Program-made: the position numbers and the translations under genes
Assembly (NCBI GenBank): GCA_015661985.1
Contig: DQVB01000307.1
Coordinates: forward strand, 1-5,347
Length of the DNA stretch: 5,347 bases
DNA from: Planctomycetota bacterium
Lineage (GTDB): Bacteria > Planctomycetota > Planctomycetia > Pirellulales > Thermoguttaceae
Direction of reading: 5' to 3'
In this document: positions 1 through 5,347 of the stretch, in pieces
Position numbering within the stretch: position 1 is the first letter of the stretch
Layout: each line of letters opens with the position of its first letter
The notes under the pieces: model-generated
Seen by the model: only the letters and a program-made list of their open reading frames with translations
Database searches by the model: none
What the model was told of the DNA's origin: nothing

Positions 1-2
1 AC

Positions 3-929
3 CACATCCAATATGATTCCTTCGGCAACGTCCTATCGGAGACCAACCCTGCTGCCGGCGACCGCTTCAAGTTCACCGCCCGCGAATACGACGCTGAAAC
101 CGCCCTCTACTACTACCGCGCCCGGTACTACGCCGCCGCCGCCGCCGGCCGGTTCATCAGCCAGGATCCCATCGGCTTCGGGGCGGGGGACGCAAACCTT
201 TATCGTTACGCCCTGAACAGGGCCACGGCACTGACTGATCCTACAGGCGCGCTTCCCCAAGACCGCGGCGAACTTGCCAATACAGGCAGCGGGGGCGCTA
301 CGATGTGCCAAGCCGGCGTTAGCCCCCTCGCATATGGCGGGACTAAAGGCCGCGACTCCGCTTGGGCTGGCGCGCGGGAGCGGAACGTTCCGGAGGGTCC
401 TACCGCGGTCTTTGTGTTCCGTGTGGTTCGGGTGAAGGTGATGGATGTCTTCCTCAGGATTGACACATCAGAGGCCACTTATGTTCTTCGAGGATTGGGT
501 GGCTGGATGCGATTGGATCCTGCCGCCTTGCTACGAAAGCTGACGCTGAAGTGGTGGCTCGCTGCGCTCCAGGCGATGGTGAGCGCCTCCGGTGCTGGGC
601 AGCGGTTGTTCGGCGAAACGGCTGGGATACAGGCCGCCTTGAAGCTTTCGATCCTTGGGATCAGTGTGAACGCCGACGTGCGCGTCTTGACGTACTATCG
701 ACGGGTGGGGGACATGCGGTGGCGCGGACCGATCTGGGTGACTCCGCCGCCGATGGAGATCGACAGGCTATACTGGCCGGCCGAGAAGAGTGTGTTCCCG
801 AACGACCCAGGATTGATCAACGATTTGCGGAGCATGTTACTTAGGGCTCAGGGAGTTTTGAACGACGCCCGTTTGCTGAAGCAGCGCGCGCAGCAGCACC
901 TCAGGAATTATATAAGCAAAGGTCGCTAG
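3..929 (+). CDS. RHS/YD-repeat family protein, C-terminal part, with unrecognised variable tip (5' partial)
   Basis: The frame is open from the left edge, so this is the 3' end (308 residues visible) of a larger protein. The ATG at 303 is internal. Residues 1-82 match the RHS-associated core: YDSFGNVLSE, then FTAREYDAETALYYYRARYY, GRFISQDPIGF, NLYRYALN and TALTDPTG. In this family the core closes the RHS shell and can cut off the C-terminal tip using two aspartates. The equivalents here are probably D55 (QDP) and D79 (TDPTG). The usual D-P-x-x before GRF is replaced by five alanines (44-48), coded by five GCC codons. From about residue 83 the core ends and a tip of about 225 residues follows: a Gly/Ala/Arg linker, a basic Val-rich stretch, a Trp-rich amphipathic segment near residues 180-190, and a Lys/Arg/Gln-rich helical end. 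I recognise no toxin motif in the tip. Its codons use TTG, CTT and GTG more than the GCC/TAC-rich core. A polymorphic toxin tip is possible by family analogy. A non-toxic surface protein is equally possible. Confidence 0.85.
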   Translation, partial: HIQYDSFGNVLSETNPAAGDRFKFTAREYDAETALYYYRARYYAAAAAGRFISQDPIGFGAGDANLYRYALNRATALTDPTGALPQDRGELANTGSGGATMCQAGVSPLAYGGTKGRDSAWAGARERNVPEGPTAVFVFRVVRVKVMDVFLRIDTSEATYVLRGLGGWMRLDPAALLRKLTLKWWLAALQAMVSASGAGQRLFGETAGIQAALKLSILGISVNADVRVLTYYRRVGDMRWRGPIWVTPPPMEIDRLYWPAEKSVFPNDPGLINDLRSMLLRAQGVLNDARLLKQRAQQHLRNYISKGR

Positions 930-1176
930 CATATATTCACACAGCTGCTCGATGGGGCCGCAGGTTTACCTCGTCGACCCCAGGCAGGATACAATGGGCT
1001 CTGGGTCTGCAATATGTGTGGTGACGGTCATCCATGCGGCGTGTCGCCGATTTGCTCACACGGGCACGTGGGCATTTTCCGAACGCTGAGGGCGTTCATG
1101 ATGACTATGACTTTTTTGTGAAAGCTTCGGACGTTACCTGACCTCTGGTTTGGCCTATTTTGGTGGAGTTTGCGTA
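930..1176. other. Intergenic region without a convincing gene
   Basis: This lies between the RHS stop and the LRR start. It holds a perfect 6-bp inverted repeat, GAACGC/GCGTTC (1081-1086 and 1092-1097, 5-base loop). A run of six T at 1112-1117 is 14 bases past the stem, too far for a standard intrinsic terminator. A 31-codon ORF (994-1089, ATG after AGG at 986-988) ends inside the hairpin. It is too short and weakly supported to call. No clear -35/-10 pair was found. An immunity gene would be expected here if the RHS tip were a toxin, and none is evident. Confidence 0.5.
1162..1168 (+). promoter_or_regulatory. Ribosome binding site of the LRR gene
   Basis: GGTGGAG ends 8 bases before the ATG at 1177. 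This favours that ATG over the in-frame TTG at 1150, which would place this motif inside the coding region. Confidence 0.6.
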
Positions 1177-2781
1177 ATGTCGGCGCATGGTGCAAGTATG
1201 TTCGGCAGGACCGGGAGGCGGTCAGGCGGCGCAATGCTTCTTAGTGTACTTGTGGTTCTTTTGGCGTCGGCACTGACTTTCTGGTACACATTCTCCCTGC
1301 GGCGCGCGGAAGCAGTGGGCGCCCTTGAGCGGAGTGCCTTGTGGCGTCCGGACCCGGTGGTCGTGTTCCGGTATGAGGGAAGGCGTATCGATTGGGACTT
1401 CGTGCATTCGGATGAACTTTGGCGCCCGCAGGGGCGGACGGGGCCGCCCGGGCCAAGTTGGTTGTGGGGGCTGGTTCCGAAAGAAGGGTTTTTCCGCGTT
1501 TCGAGCGTTGAGCTCTATTCGAGGTACTTCGGCGGAACGTCGATAATGATGGGCGGCGAGGATGTCCTGAAATCCTTGGAAGCGCTGCCCGAGCTTCGGT
1601 CGCTAAACCTTTACCGAGCTGGCATCACCGACCATGGTTTGCGTCATTTGGAAAGACTGACGAACCTCCGCCGTTTGAATTTGGGATGGTGTCCCATCAC
1701 GGACGATGGCCTTGTGCGCCTCCGCCGTTTGAGGCGATTGGAAGAGCTATGGGTGGGGCACCCGGACCACGCACTCAGCGAAGCGGGCTTAGCCCAGCTC
1801 AGGGGCCTGAATCGATTGCGCATCCTCCACTTGTTCTCGTCGGGCATTGACGACGCTCGGCTCGCCTACCTGTGCAAGCTCTTTCCCCGGCTGGAGGAAC
1901 TGTTTCTGGCCAGGTCCAGGGTGACGGACGACGGTCTCAGTCATCTCCGTCGACTGGTGCGGCTGCGCAAACTTCAACTGAGATTCACGAAGATCTCCGG
2001 AAAGGGGCTGGCGTACCTTGGCTCACTGCCGGCGCTTGAGCACCTGGAGCTGGACTTGACCGAAGTCAGGGGTGCTGATTTACCCCGGCTTGGCGGCTTT
2101 CCGGCCTTGGAGGTTTTGAGGATAGTGGGGGCATCCCTTGGCCGGCGTGGCGGGCAGCGTTTGAGTTCCATCCGCGGATTGTCAGAGCTGACGCTGGCCG
2201 GGTGCACGATCACAGACGAAGCGCTGGGGTACCTGAGAATGGCCGGTCTGCAAGAGCTAGACTTAGGTTCAAACCCAATCACGGACGAAGGGTTGACGCG
2301 CCTGCCGTTGGAAGGCCTGAGACGTTTGGATCTGTCAGGAACTCGAATCACCGACGCGGGACTGTTGCACCTTGCGTCGTGCCCGAGCTTGGAGGAATTG
2401 GGCCTTGCTGGCACGATGATCACCGACCACAGTTTAAGGCAACTCGCGAAATTCCCCAACCTGCGGCGCCTGGATTTACGGCAACTCGGAAAAAGGCTGT
2501 CCGACGCTGGGCTGGCGCAACTGCCGTGTTTGCCGCATTTACAAGTTCTGCGTCTTCGGGGTACTGGCATCACCGACGCGGGTCTCAAGGCGCTGACCAA
2601 GTTCGAGGGCCTTCGACGACTGGATTTGGGAAACACGCGTATTACGGATGCGGCAGTGGAGCCTTTGGCGGGGCTGGGGCGGCTCGAATGTATCAACATC
2701 GAAGACACGCGAATGACAAGTAATGGCATTAACGCCCTTCGATCGGCCTTGCCCGGGTGCTTCGTCAGAGCCCACTGGTGA
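1177..2781 (+). CDS. Membrane-anchored leucine-rich repeat protein
   Basis: A 534-residue protein. Residues 1-19 are short and basic (GRTGRRSGG). Residues 20-41 (MLLSVLVVLL...FWYTFSL) form one hydrophobic segment followed by RR, a likely signal anchor with the rest outside the cytoplasm. Residues 42-129 are a linker containing GPPGPSWLWGL and then FFRVSSVEL. From memory, this lead-in typifies LRR proteins of planctomycetes. Residues 130-517 hold about 16 LRRs of 23-26 residues with the pattern LxxLxxLxxLxxLxLxxxxITDxG, a cysteine-poor relative of the ribonuclease-inhibitor/F-box-like LRR type. Such solenoids usually bind proteins. No ligand or enzyme domain can be named. The ATG at 1177 was chosen for its ribosome binding site. 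TTG at 1150 (543 residues) and ATG at 1198 are alternatives. The gene has the same orientation as its neighbours, 247 bases after the RHS stop and 204 bases before the propeller gene. Confidence 0.88.
   Translation: MSAHGASMFGRTGRRSGGAMLLSVLVVLLASALTFWYTFSLRRAEAVGALERSALWRPDPVVVFRYEGRRIDWDFVHSDELWRPQGRTGPPGPSWLWGLVPKEGFFRVSSVELYSRYFGGTSIMMGGEDVLKSLEALPELRSLNLYRAGITDHGLRHLERLTNLRRLNLGWCPITDDGLVRLRRLRRLEELWVGHPDHALSEAGLAQLRGLNRLRILHLFSSGIDDARLAYLCKLFPRLEELFLARSRVTDDGLSHLRRLVRLRKLQLRFTKISGKGLAYLGSLPALEHLELDLTEVRGADLPRLGGFPALEVLRIVGASLGRRGGQRLSSIRGLSELTLAGCTITDEALGYLRMAGLQELDLGSNPITDEGLTRLPLEGLRRLDLSGTRITDAGLLHLASCPSLEELGLAGTMITDHSLRQLAKFPNLRRLDLRQLGKRLSDAGLAQLPCLPHLQVLRLRGTGITDAGLKALTKFEGLRRLDLGNTRITDAAVEPLAGLGRLECINIEDTRMTSNGINALRSALPGCFVRAHW
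1564..2727 (+). repeat. Tandem leucine-rich repeats (about 16 units)
   Basis: Units average 24 codons. The last part of each often reads ITDxG (variants: ITDHG, ITDDG, VTDDG, ITDEG, ITDAG). Units 3 and 13 have 26 residues because of insertions (GHPDHALSEAG and RQLGKRLSDAG). Units 10 and 11 have 23. Units 6-9 have lost the ITD signature (ISGKG, VRGAD, LGRRG), so the middle of the array is the most diverged part. At DNA level the ATCACCGACG-like core recurs. Confidence 0.85.
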
Positions 2782-2985
2782 TCTGGGCGGATTTGACCGT
2801 GCTCCATCGAGGGCGTCAACATATGTGGATGAACGGAATACGAGCAGCCTGCGCCATGCAAGTTGTTCCGGTTGGGCGAGAGACGCTCGGTTCACCGCAC
2901 GGTAGCCACCCCGGGCTGCCAGTGGTATTGGCGGCTCCTCGGGTCAGGCTCGTCGAGTTGTCAGCAAGCTACGTGGGTTACAGCG

Positions 2986-4815
2986 ATGAAGACCATACGG
3001 ACCGCGTCTGGGCTGGTCATGACCGTCGTTTTGATGCTGATCGCGCTTGAGGGACTCCGGACCGAAGACGCTCATAAAGGGGCTGCGGGAGCGAGGGCGA
3101 CGGTGGCTTGGGCGCCGTGCCGCCATGGCGGGCGGGTCATGGTTGACGCGGCCGTGCTCGCCGCTGGGCCTCCTCTGCGGGACCGCTGCTCTTTGGCGAC
3201 CGTAAAGAGTCCCGCTGGCGCTGGTTGCAGCAACACGGTGGCCACCGTCGAGTGGTCGTCTTTGCGGGTACGCGTCTCTCCTGCGGGCCCCGCTCAGGAA
3301 CCCACCTTGTTTTCCGGTGTGACAGGTGCCGGGGGAAGGCGATTCGCTTACATCGCTGCGACAGGGAAGGGGAAAGTCGCCGCGGTAGTAGACGGCTGGG
3401 CCCATCGACAGTTTAACGAGATCCGGGATCTTAAGTTTGACCCAAATGGACAACACGTTGCCTACGTCGCACGGGAAGGAGACAAGGAGCTTGTCGTCTT
3501 GGACGGAGAGCCTGGGGTCTATTTCGATGCCATCGGCTGTGTGGTGTTCAGCCCGCGGGGTGGCCGCCTGGGCTATGCGGCCGCCAAGAAGGACAAATCC
3601 GTGGCGGTGATAGACGGACAAGCCGGCCCCAACTTCGACTGGGTGGGACAGTTGGTTTTCAGCCCCGACGGCGGGCGGGTAGCCTATTCAGCCCGAGAGG
3701 GCGGGAGGTCTTTTGTTGTCGTCAATGGGCGGGCTGGCCCCCAGTTCGATTGGATTTTGGCTGGCGGCCCGCGGTTCAGCCCCGACGGCAAACACGTGGG
3801 CTACGTGGCGGAGCAAAGCGGAAAGCAGTTCGTGATACTGGATGGCGAGCGCGGCCCCGAGTTCGATTGGATTTTGCCTCGGGGGCTGGTGTTTAGTCCG
3901 CGTGGCGCGCGGACGGCCTACGGGGCTGAGCGTAATGGTGAGCAGTTGGTCGTGGTGGATGGCCAGGCGGGGCCAGCGTTCGACTGGATATTGGGCGGCG
4001 GTCCCGTCTTCAGCGCTGACGGCAAGCATCTGGCGTATGGAGCACAACAGGACGGCAAGTGGATGGTGGTCGTCGATGGGCGCATCGGGCCGGAGTTCAC
4101 AGCGGTATCCGAACCCCGCTTCAGCGCGTGCGGCACGCGGGTGGCGTACACCGCCTGGAAGACTGGTAAATCGGTGGCAGTGGTTGACGGCCGTGCTGGG
4201 CCGGAGTTCGATCGGGTTGGCGATTTGGTTTTTGGCCCTGATGGCAAGCGGGTTGCGTATAAGGCTCGGGAGGGCGATAAGTGGTTTGTAGTACTGGACG
4301 GCCAGGCGGGGCGCAAGTTCAGTGGGGTGGGCGGGATCCGATTCAGCCCGGACGGCAAACGCGTGGCGTATACGGCTTGGGAGGGGGACTCAACATCCGC
4401 ACCCCATGGGGATGAAACCGTGTCAGCTAAGAGCGCGAAATGGTTCGTGGTTGTAGATGGGCAGCCGGGACCCGAGTTCGATTGGATTTTCCCGCCGGGC
4501 GCCGTTTTCAGCCCGGATGGCAAACACTTGGCGTACGGCGCGGCGAAAGATGACAACGCCATAGTCATCCTGGACGGGCGCCCCGGTCCGGAGTTTGAGC
4601 TGGTCTCGCCTGGTGCCGGTCCCATTTTCAGCCCCGATGGGAAACATCTGGCCTATGTGGCTGAGAAAGACGGTAAAGAATTCGTCGTGCTAGATGGACA
4701 GCTCGGCCCGGCGTTCGACAACATTGTTGTCGACTCGCTGGTGTTCGTCGGCAACGAGGACGTGGCCTACTGGGCCGTACGGGACGGTCGCTTTTGCCAC
4801 GTCGAGCAATACTGA
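2986..4815 (+). CDS. Exported WD40-like (PD40/TolB-type) beta-propeller repeat protein
   Basis: A 609-residue protein. The ATG at 2986 is chosen because it yields a signal-like N terminus: basic MKTIR, then the hydrophobic stretch LVMTVVLMLIAL (residues 10-21). No clear cleavage site is visible, so it may stay membrane-anchored. A weak GTGGG lies 8 bases upstream. An in-frame TTG at 2863 would bury this signal under 41 extra residues. Residues 25-117 are a Gly/Ala-rich linker with three Cys (45, 68, 81) and no recognised domain. Residues 118-609 are 11 full and two partial repeats of the form FSPDGKxxAYxAxxxGKxxVVxDGxxGPEFDWI, matching the PD40 WD40-like propeller repeat. One repeat carries a 16-residue insert (469-484). 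No catalytic domain is present. Propellers of this type usually serve as binding platforms. The partner is unknown. The gene sits downstream of the LRR gene in the same orientation. The end is intact, with a hairpin at the stop. Confidence 0.85.
   Translation: MKTIRTASGLVMTVVLMLIALEGLRTEDAHKGAAGARATVAWAPCRHGGRVMVDAAVLAAGPPLRDRCSLATVKSPAGAGCSNTVATVEWSSLRVRVSPAGPAQEPTLFSGVTGAGGRRFAYIAATGKGKVAAVVDGWAHRQFNEIRDLKFDPNGQHVAYVAREGDKELVVLDGEPGVYFDAIGCVVFSPRGGRLGYAAAKKDKSVAVIDGQAGPNFDWVGQLVFSPDGGRVAYSAREGGRSFVVVNGRAGPQFDWILAGGPRFSPDGKHVGYVAEQSGKQFVILDGERGPEFDWILPRGLVFSPRGARTAYGAERNGEQLVVVDGQAGPAFDWILGGGPVFSADGKHLAYGAQQDGKWMVVVDGRIGPEFTAVSEPRFSACGTRVAYTAWKTGKSVAVVDGRAGPEFDRVGDLVFGPDGKRVAYKAREGDKWFVVLDGQAGRKFSGVGGIRFSPDGKRVAYTAWEGDSTSAPHGDETVSAKSAKWFVVVDGQPGPEFDWIFPPGAVFSPDGKHLAYGAAKDDNAIVILDGRPGPEFELVSPGAGPIFSPDGKHLAYVAEKDGKEFVVLDGQLGPAFDNIVVDSLVFVGNEDVAYWAVRDGRFCHVEQY
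3340..4812 (+). repeat. Tandem PD40-like propeller repeats (11 full, 2 partial)
   Basis: Each unit is 37-40 residues: FSPDG, then AYxA, then VVxDG, then GPxFD. The first unit lacks its leading FSPDG strand and the last lacks the DGxxGPxFD tail, as if one blade were completed by joining the two ends. DNA similarity between units is high: a 20-base identity occurs at 3856-3875 and 4471-4490 (coding PEFDWIF/L), and 16 of those bases recur at 3743-3758. This indicates growth by tandem duplication or conversion between units. Confidence 0.85.
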
Positions 4816-4820
4816 CGTGG
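4797..4820 (+). terminator. Stem-loop straddling the stop codon of the propeller gene
   Basis: CCACGTC (4797-4803) and GACGTGG (4814-4820) form a perfect 7-bp stem with a 10-base loop. The TGA stop (4813-4815) lies at the loop/stem junction. No T-run follows, so this is not a standard intrinsic terminator. It may act as a 3' end stabiliser or be chance. Confidence 0.3.
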
Positions 4821-4892
4821 TCATTCACTTACGAGCAAACGAACCAAGCCCCGAATGGCACTGTCGAGCGCGGTGCGCGCCTACCGTCCCTT

Positions 4893-4931
4893 GACAGGAT
4901 GCGCCACTTTTTCCAAAAAACGCATCCGGTC
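4893..4931. repeat. Imperfect inverted repeat near the presumed left end of the insertion sequence
   Basis: GACAGGATGCG (4893-4903) pairs with CGCATCCGGTC (4921-4931) at 10 of 11 positions around a 17-base loop rich in T and A runs. No T-run follows the stem. It could be a terminator-like barrier, a subterminal element of the insertion sequence, or a mark of its boundary. The opposite end is outside the window, so terminal repeats cannot be compared. Confidence 0.45.
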
Positions 4932-4954
4932 CAGGCAGTTGGGGTTCATTGGGT

Positions 4955-5016
4955 CCCTCCGTGGCCATTAGTTTACCGTGCCCCTCCTTGGCCGGGACCC
5001 ACTGAGCCAAGGAGGG
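4955..5016 (+). promoter_or_regulatory. Hairpin that sequesters the transposase ribosome binding site
   Basis: CCCTCCTTGGC (4982-4992) and GCCAAGGAGGG (5006-5016) form a perfect 11-bp stem with a 13-base loop. The right arm contains GGAGGG (5011-5016), a strong Shine-Dalgarno sequence 7 bases before the ATG at 5024, so the folded RNA would hide it. A second copy of the left arm with one change, CCCTCCGTGGC (4955-4965), can pair with the same target at 10 of 11 positions. Burying the start region in read-through transcripts is a known way for IS elements (for example IS10 and IS50) to limit transposase. Its use here is inferred. Confidence 0.6.
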
Positions 5017-5023
5017 TCGTTTT

Positions 5024-5347
5024 ATGCCCAAAACGCTGTGGTTTTTCCGCTCGCCGACCCGTCCCCAGGTCGACTGCGGAAGCGCCCAACCGTGCGCGGT
5101 ATATGGCCACCGTACGGATTTCTCCGCAAGCGGCCAATAGCCTTTTCGAGACGATCGCCCGCTTCGTTGTGGCCGGAGAGGGGCTGCCCTTCGCCAGTGT
5201 GCTTCCGCTGACTCCAGATCGGGGCCATTTTCGGTCGTCACCAGGCCCTGTCCGGCCAGACGTACAATGCCATCTACACCACGGCGATCGTGCTCTGGGC
5301 GTTTCTCTGCCAGGTGTTGGCCGATTGTCGAGCTGCGAAGCTGTTCG
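5024..5347 (+). pseudogene. IS4-type transposase, N-terminal part, frameshifted and cut by the window end
   Basis: From the ATG at 5024 the frame gives MPKTLWFFRSPT and stops at TAG 5138-5140 after 38 codons. A second frame (from 5025, with an ATG at 5103) reads RPVPRSTAEAPNRARY, then MATVRISPQAANSLFETIAR, and ends in VLPLTPD near 5217. A third frame, from ATC at 5218 to the window end, reads IGAIFGRHQAL and then YTTAIVLWAFLCQVLAD. The YTxAxxLWAFLxQVL motif is typical of the N-terminal region of planctomycete IS4-family transposases. The coding thus runs through three frames. The break near 5217 fits loss of one copy of a duplicated AGATC (expected PDQIGA). The earlier break could be an extra T in the TTTTT at 5042-5046. 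The DDE catalytic domain would lie beyond the window. If the first break is not real, the start would be 5103, which has no visible ribosome binding site. Sequencing error could also explain the shifts. Confidence 0.65.

Larger units (their letters stand above)
4893..5347 (+). mobile_element. Left part of an IS4-like insertion sequence (boundary approximate, right end outside window)
   Basis: The call rests on the transposase remnant at 5024-5347 and the structured leader before it. The left boundary is a guess, placed at the first inverted repeat after the propeller gene. No target-site duplication or terminal inverted repeat can be confirmed from one end. The transposase is frameshifted, so the element is probably unable to move by itself. 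Confidence 0.4.

Noticed and set aside
303..929. Independent gene starting at ATG 303
   Set aside because: The same frame is open to the left edge and encodes a clear RHS core directly before it, so the ATG is internal.
994..1089. Small 31-codon ORF in the gap before the LRR gene
   Set aside because: Only a weak AGG precedes it, the length is within chance expectation, and there is no recognisable product. It is mentioned only as a remote immunity-gene possibility.
1081..1117. Intrinsic terminator after the RHS gene (GAACGC/GCGTTC plus T6)
   Set aside because: The T run begins 14 bases after a short 6-bp stem, so the geometry does not fit.
2770..2788. Hairpin GCCCA/TGGGC around the LRR stop codon
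   Set aside because: Only 5 bp with a 9-base loop and no T-run; likely chance in GC-rich DNA.
2793..2824. Promoter (TTGACC) in the gap before the propeller gene
   Set aside because: No acceptable -10 hexamer at the correct spacing.
1974..2861. Long open frame (295 codons) on the minus strand
   Set aside because: It lies antisense to the LRR repeats. Its Ser/Arg/Pro-rich product simply mirrors the periodic codons of the real gene, and no domain is recognisable.
3918..4625. Long open frame (235 codons) on the minus strand
   Set aside because: Its repetitive product (PSTTT, LPSGLK) is the antisense shadow of the propeller repeats.
4891..4919. Promoter with TTGACA -35 box
   Set aside because: No -10-like hexamer occurs at 16-18 bases; the position is C and A runs.
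4978..5211. 77-codon ORF overlapping the IS leader (GTG start)
   Set aside because: It runs across the hairpin and reads the transposase region in the wrong frame, with no family resemblance.

Overview
The window is a GC-rich stretch with every supported gene on the + strand. It most resembles a planctomycete (Gemmata/Pirellula-like) genome. This is an inference from protein style: an RHS-core protein, a membrane-anchored leucine-rich-repeat (LRR) protein with many ITDxGL units and a GPPGPxWL...FFRVSSVEL lead-in, a WD40-like (PD40) repeat protein, and an IS4-type transposase remnant. No rRNA, tRNA or CRISPR array is visible.

Layout. Positions 3-929 are the C-terminal part of an RHS/YD-repeat protein whose start lies before the window. 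It has the RHS-associated core followed by an unrecognised tip of about 225 residues. Positions 930-1176 are intergenic, with one short hairpin and no convincing gene. Positions 1177-2781 encode a 534-residue LRR protein with an N-terminal membrane anchor. After a 204-base gap, 2986-4815 encode a 609-residue exported or membrane-anchored beta-propeller protein with 11 full and two partial PD40-like repeats. A hairpin straddles its stop codon. From about 4890 to the window end lies the left part of an insertion sequence: stem-loops, a hairpin that buries a strong ribosome binding site, and the N-terminal part of a frameshifted transposase that runs out of the window.

Function. Nothing shows that the genes form one pathway. 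The three intact or partial non-mobile genes each carry a different repeat architecture (RHS, LRR, propeller). At least two look membrane-bound or exported, so a shared location at the cell envelope is plausible but unproven. The gaps are too large to claim an operon confidently.

Most interesting signals: (1) linker lengths in the propeller follow a three-short/three-long pattern that repeats with period six, which suggests two six-bladed propellers in tandem; (2) the RHS C-terminal tip has no recognisable family and no obvious immunity partner; (3) the transposase ribosome binding site can pair with two near-identical upstream copies of an anti-Shine-Dalgarno arm.
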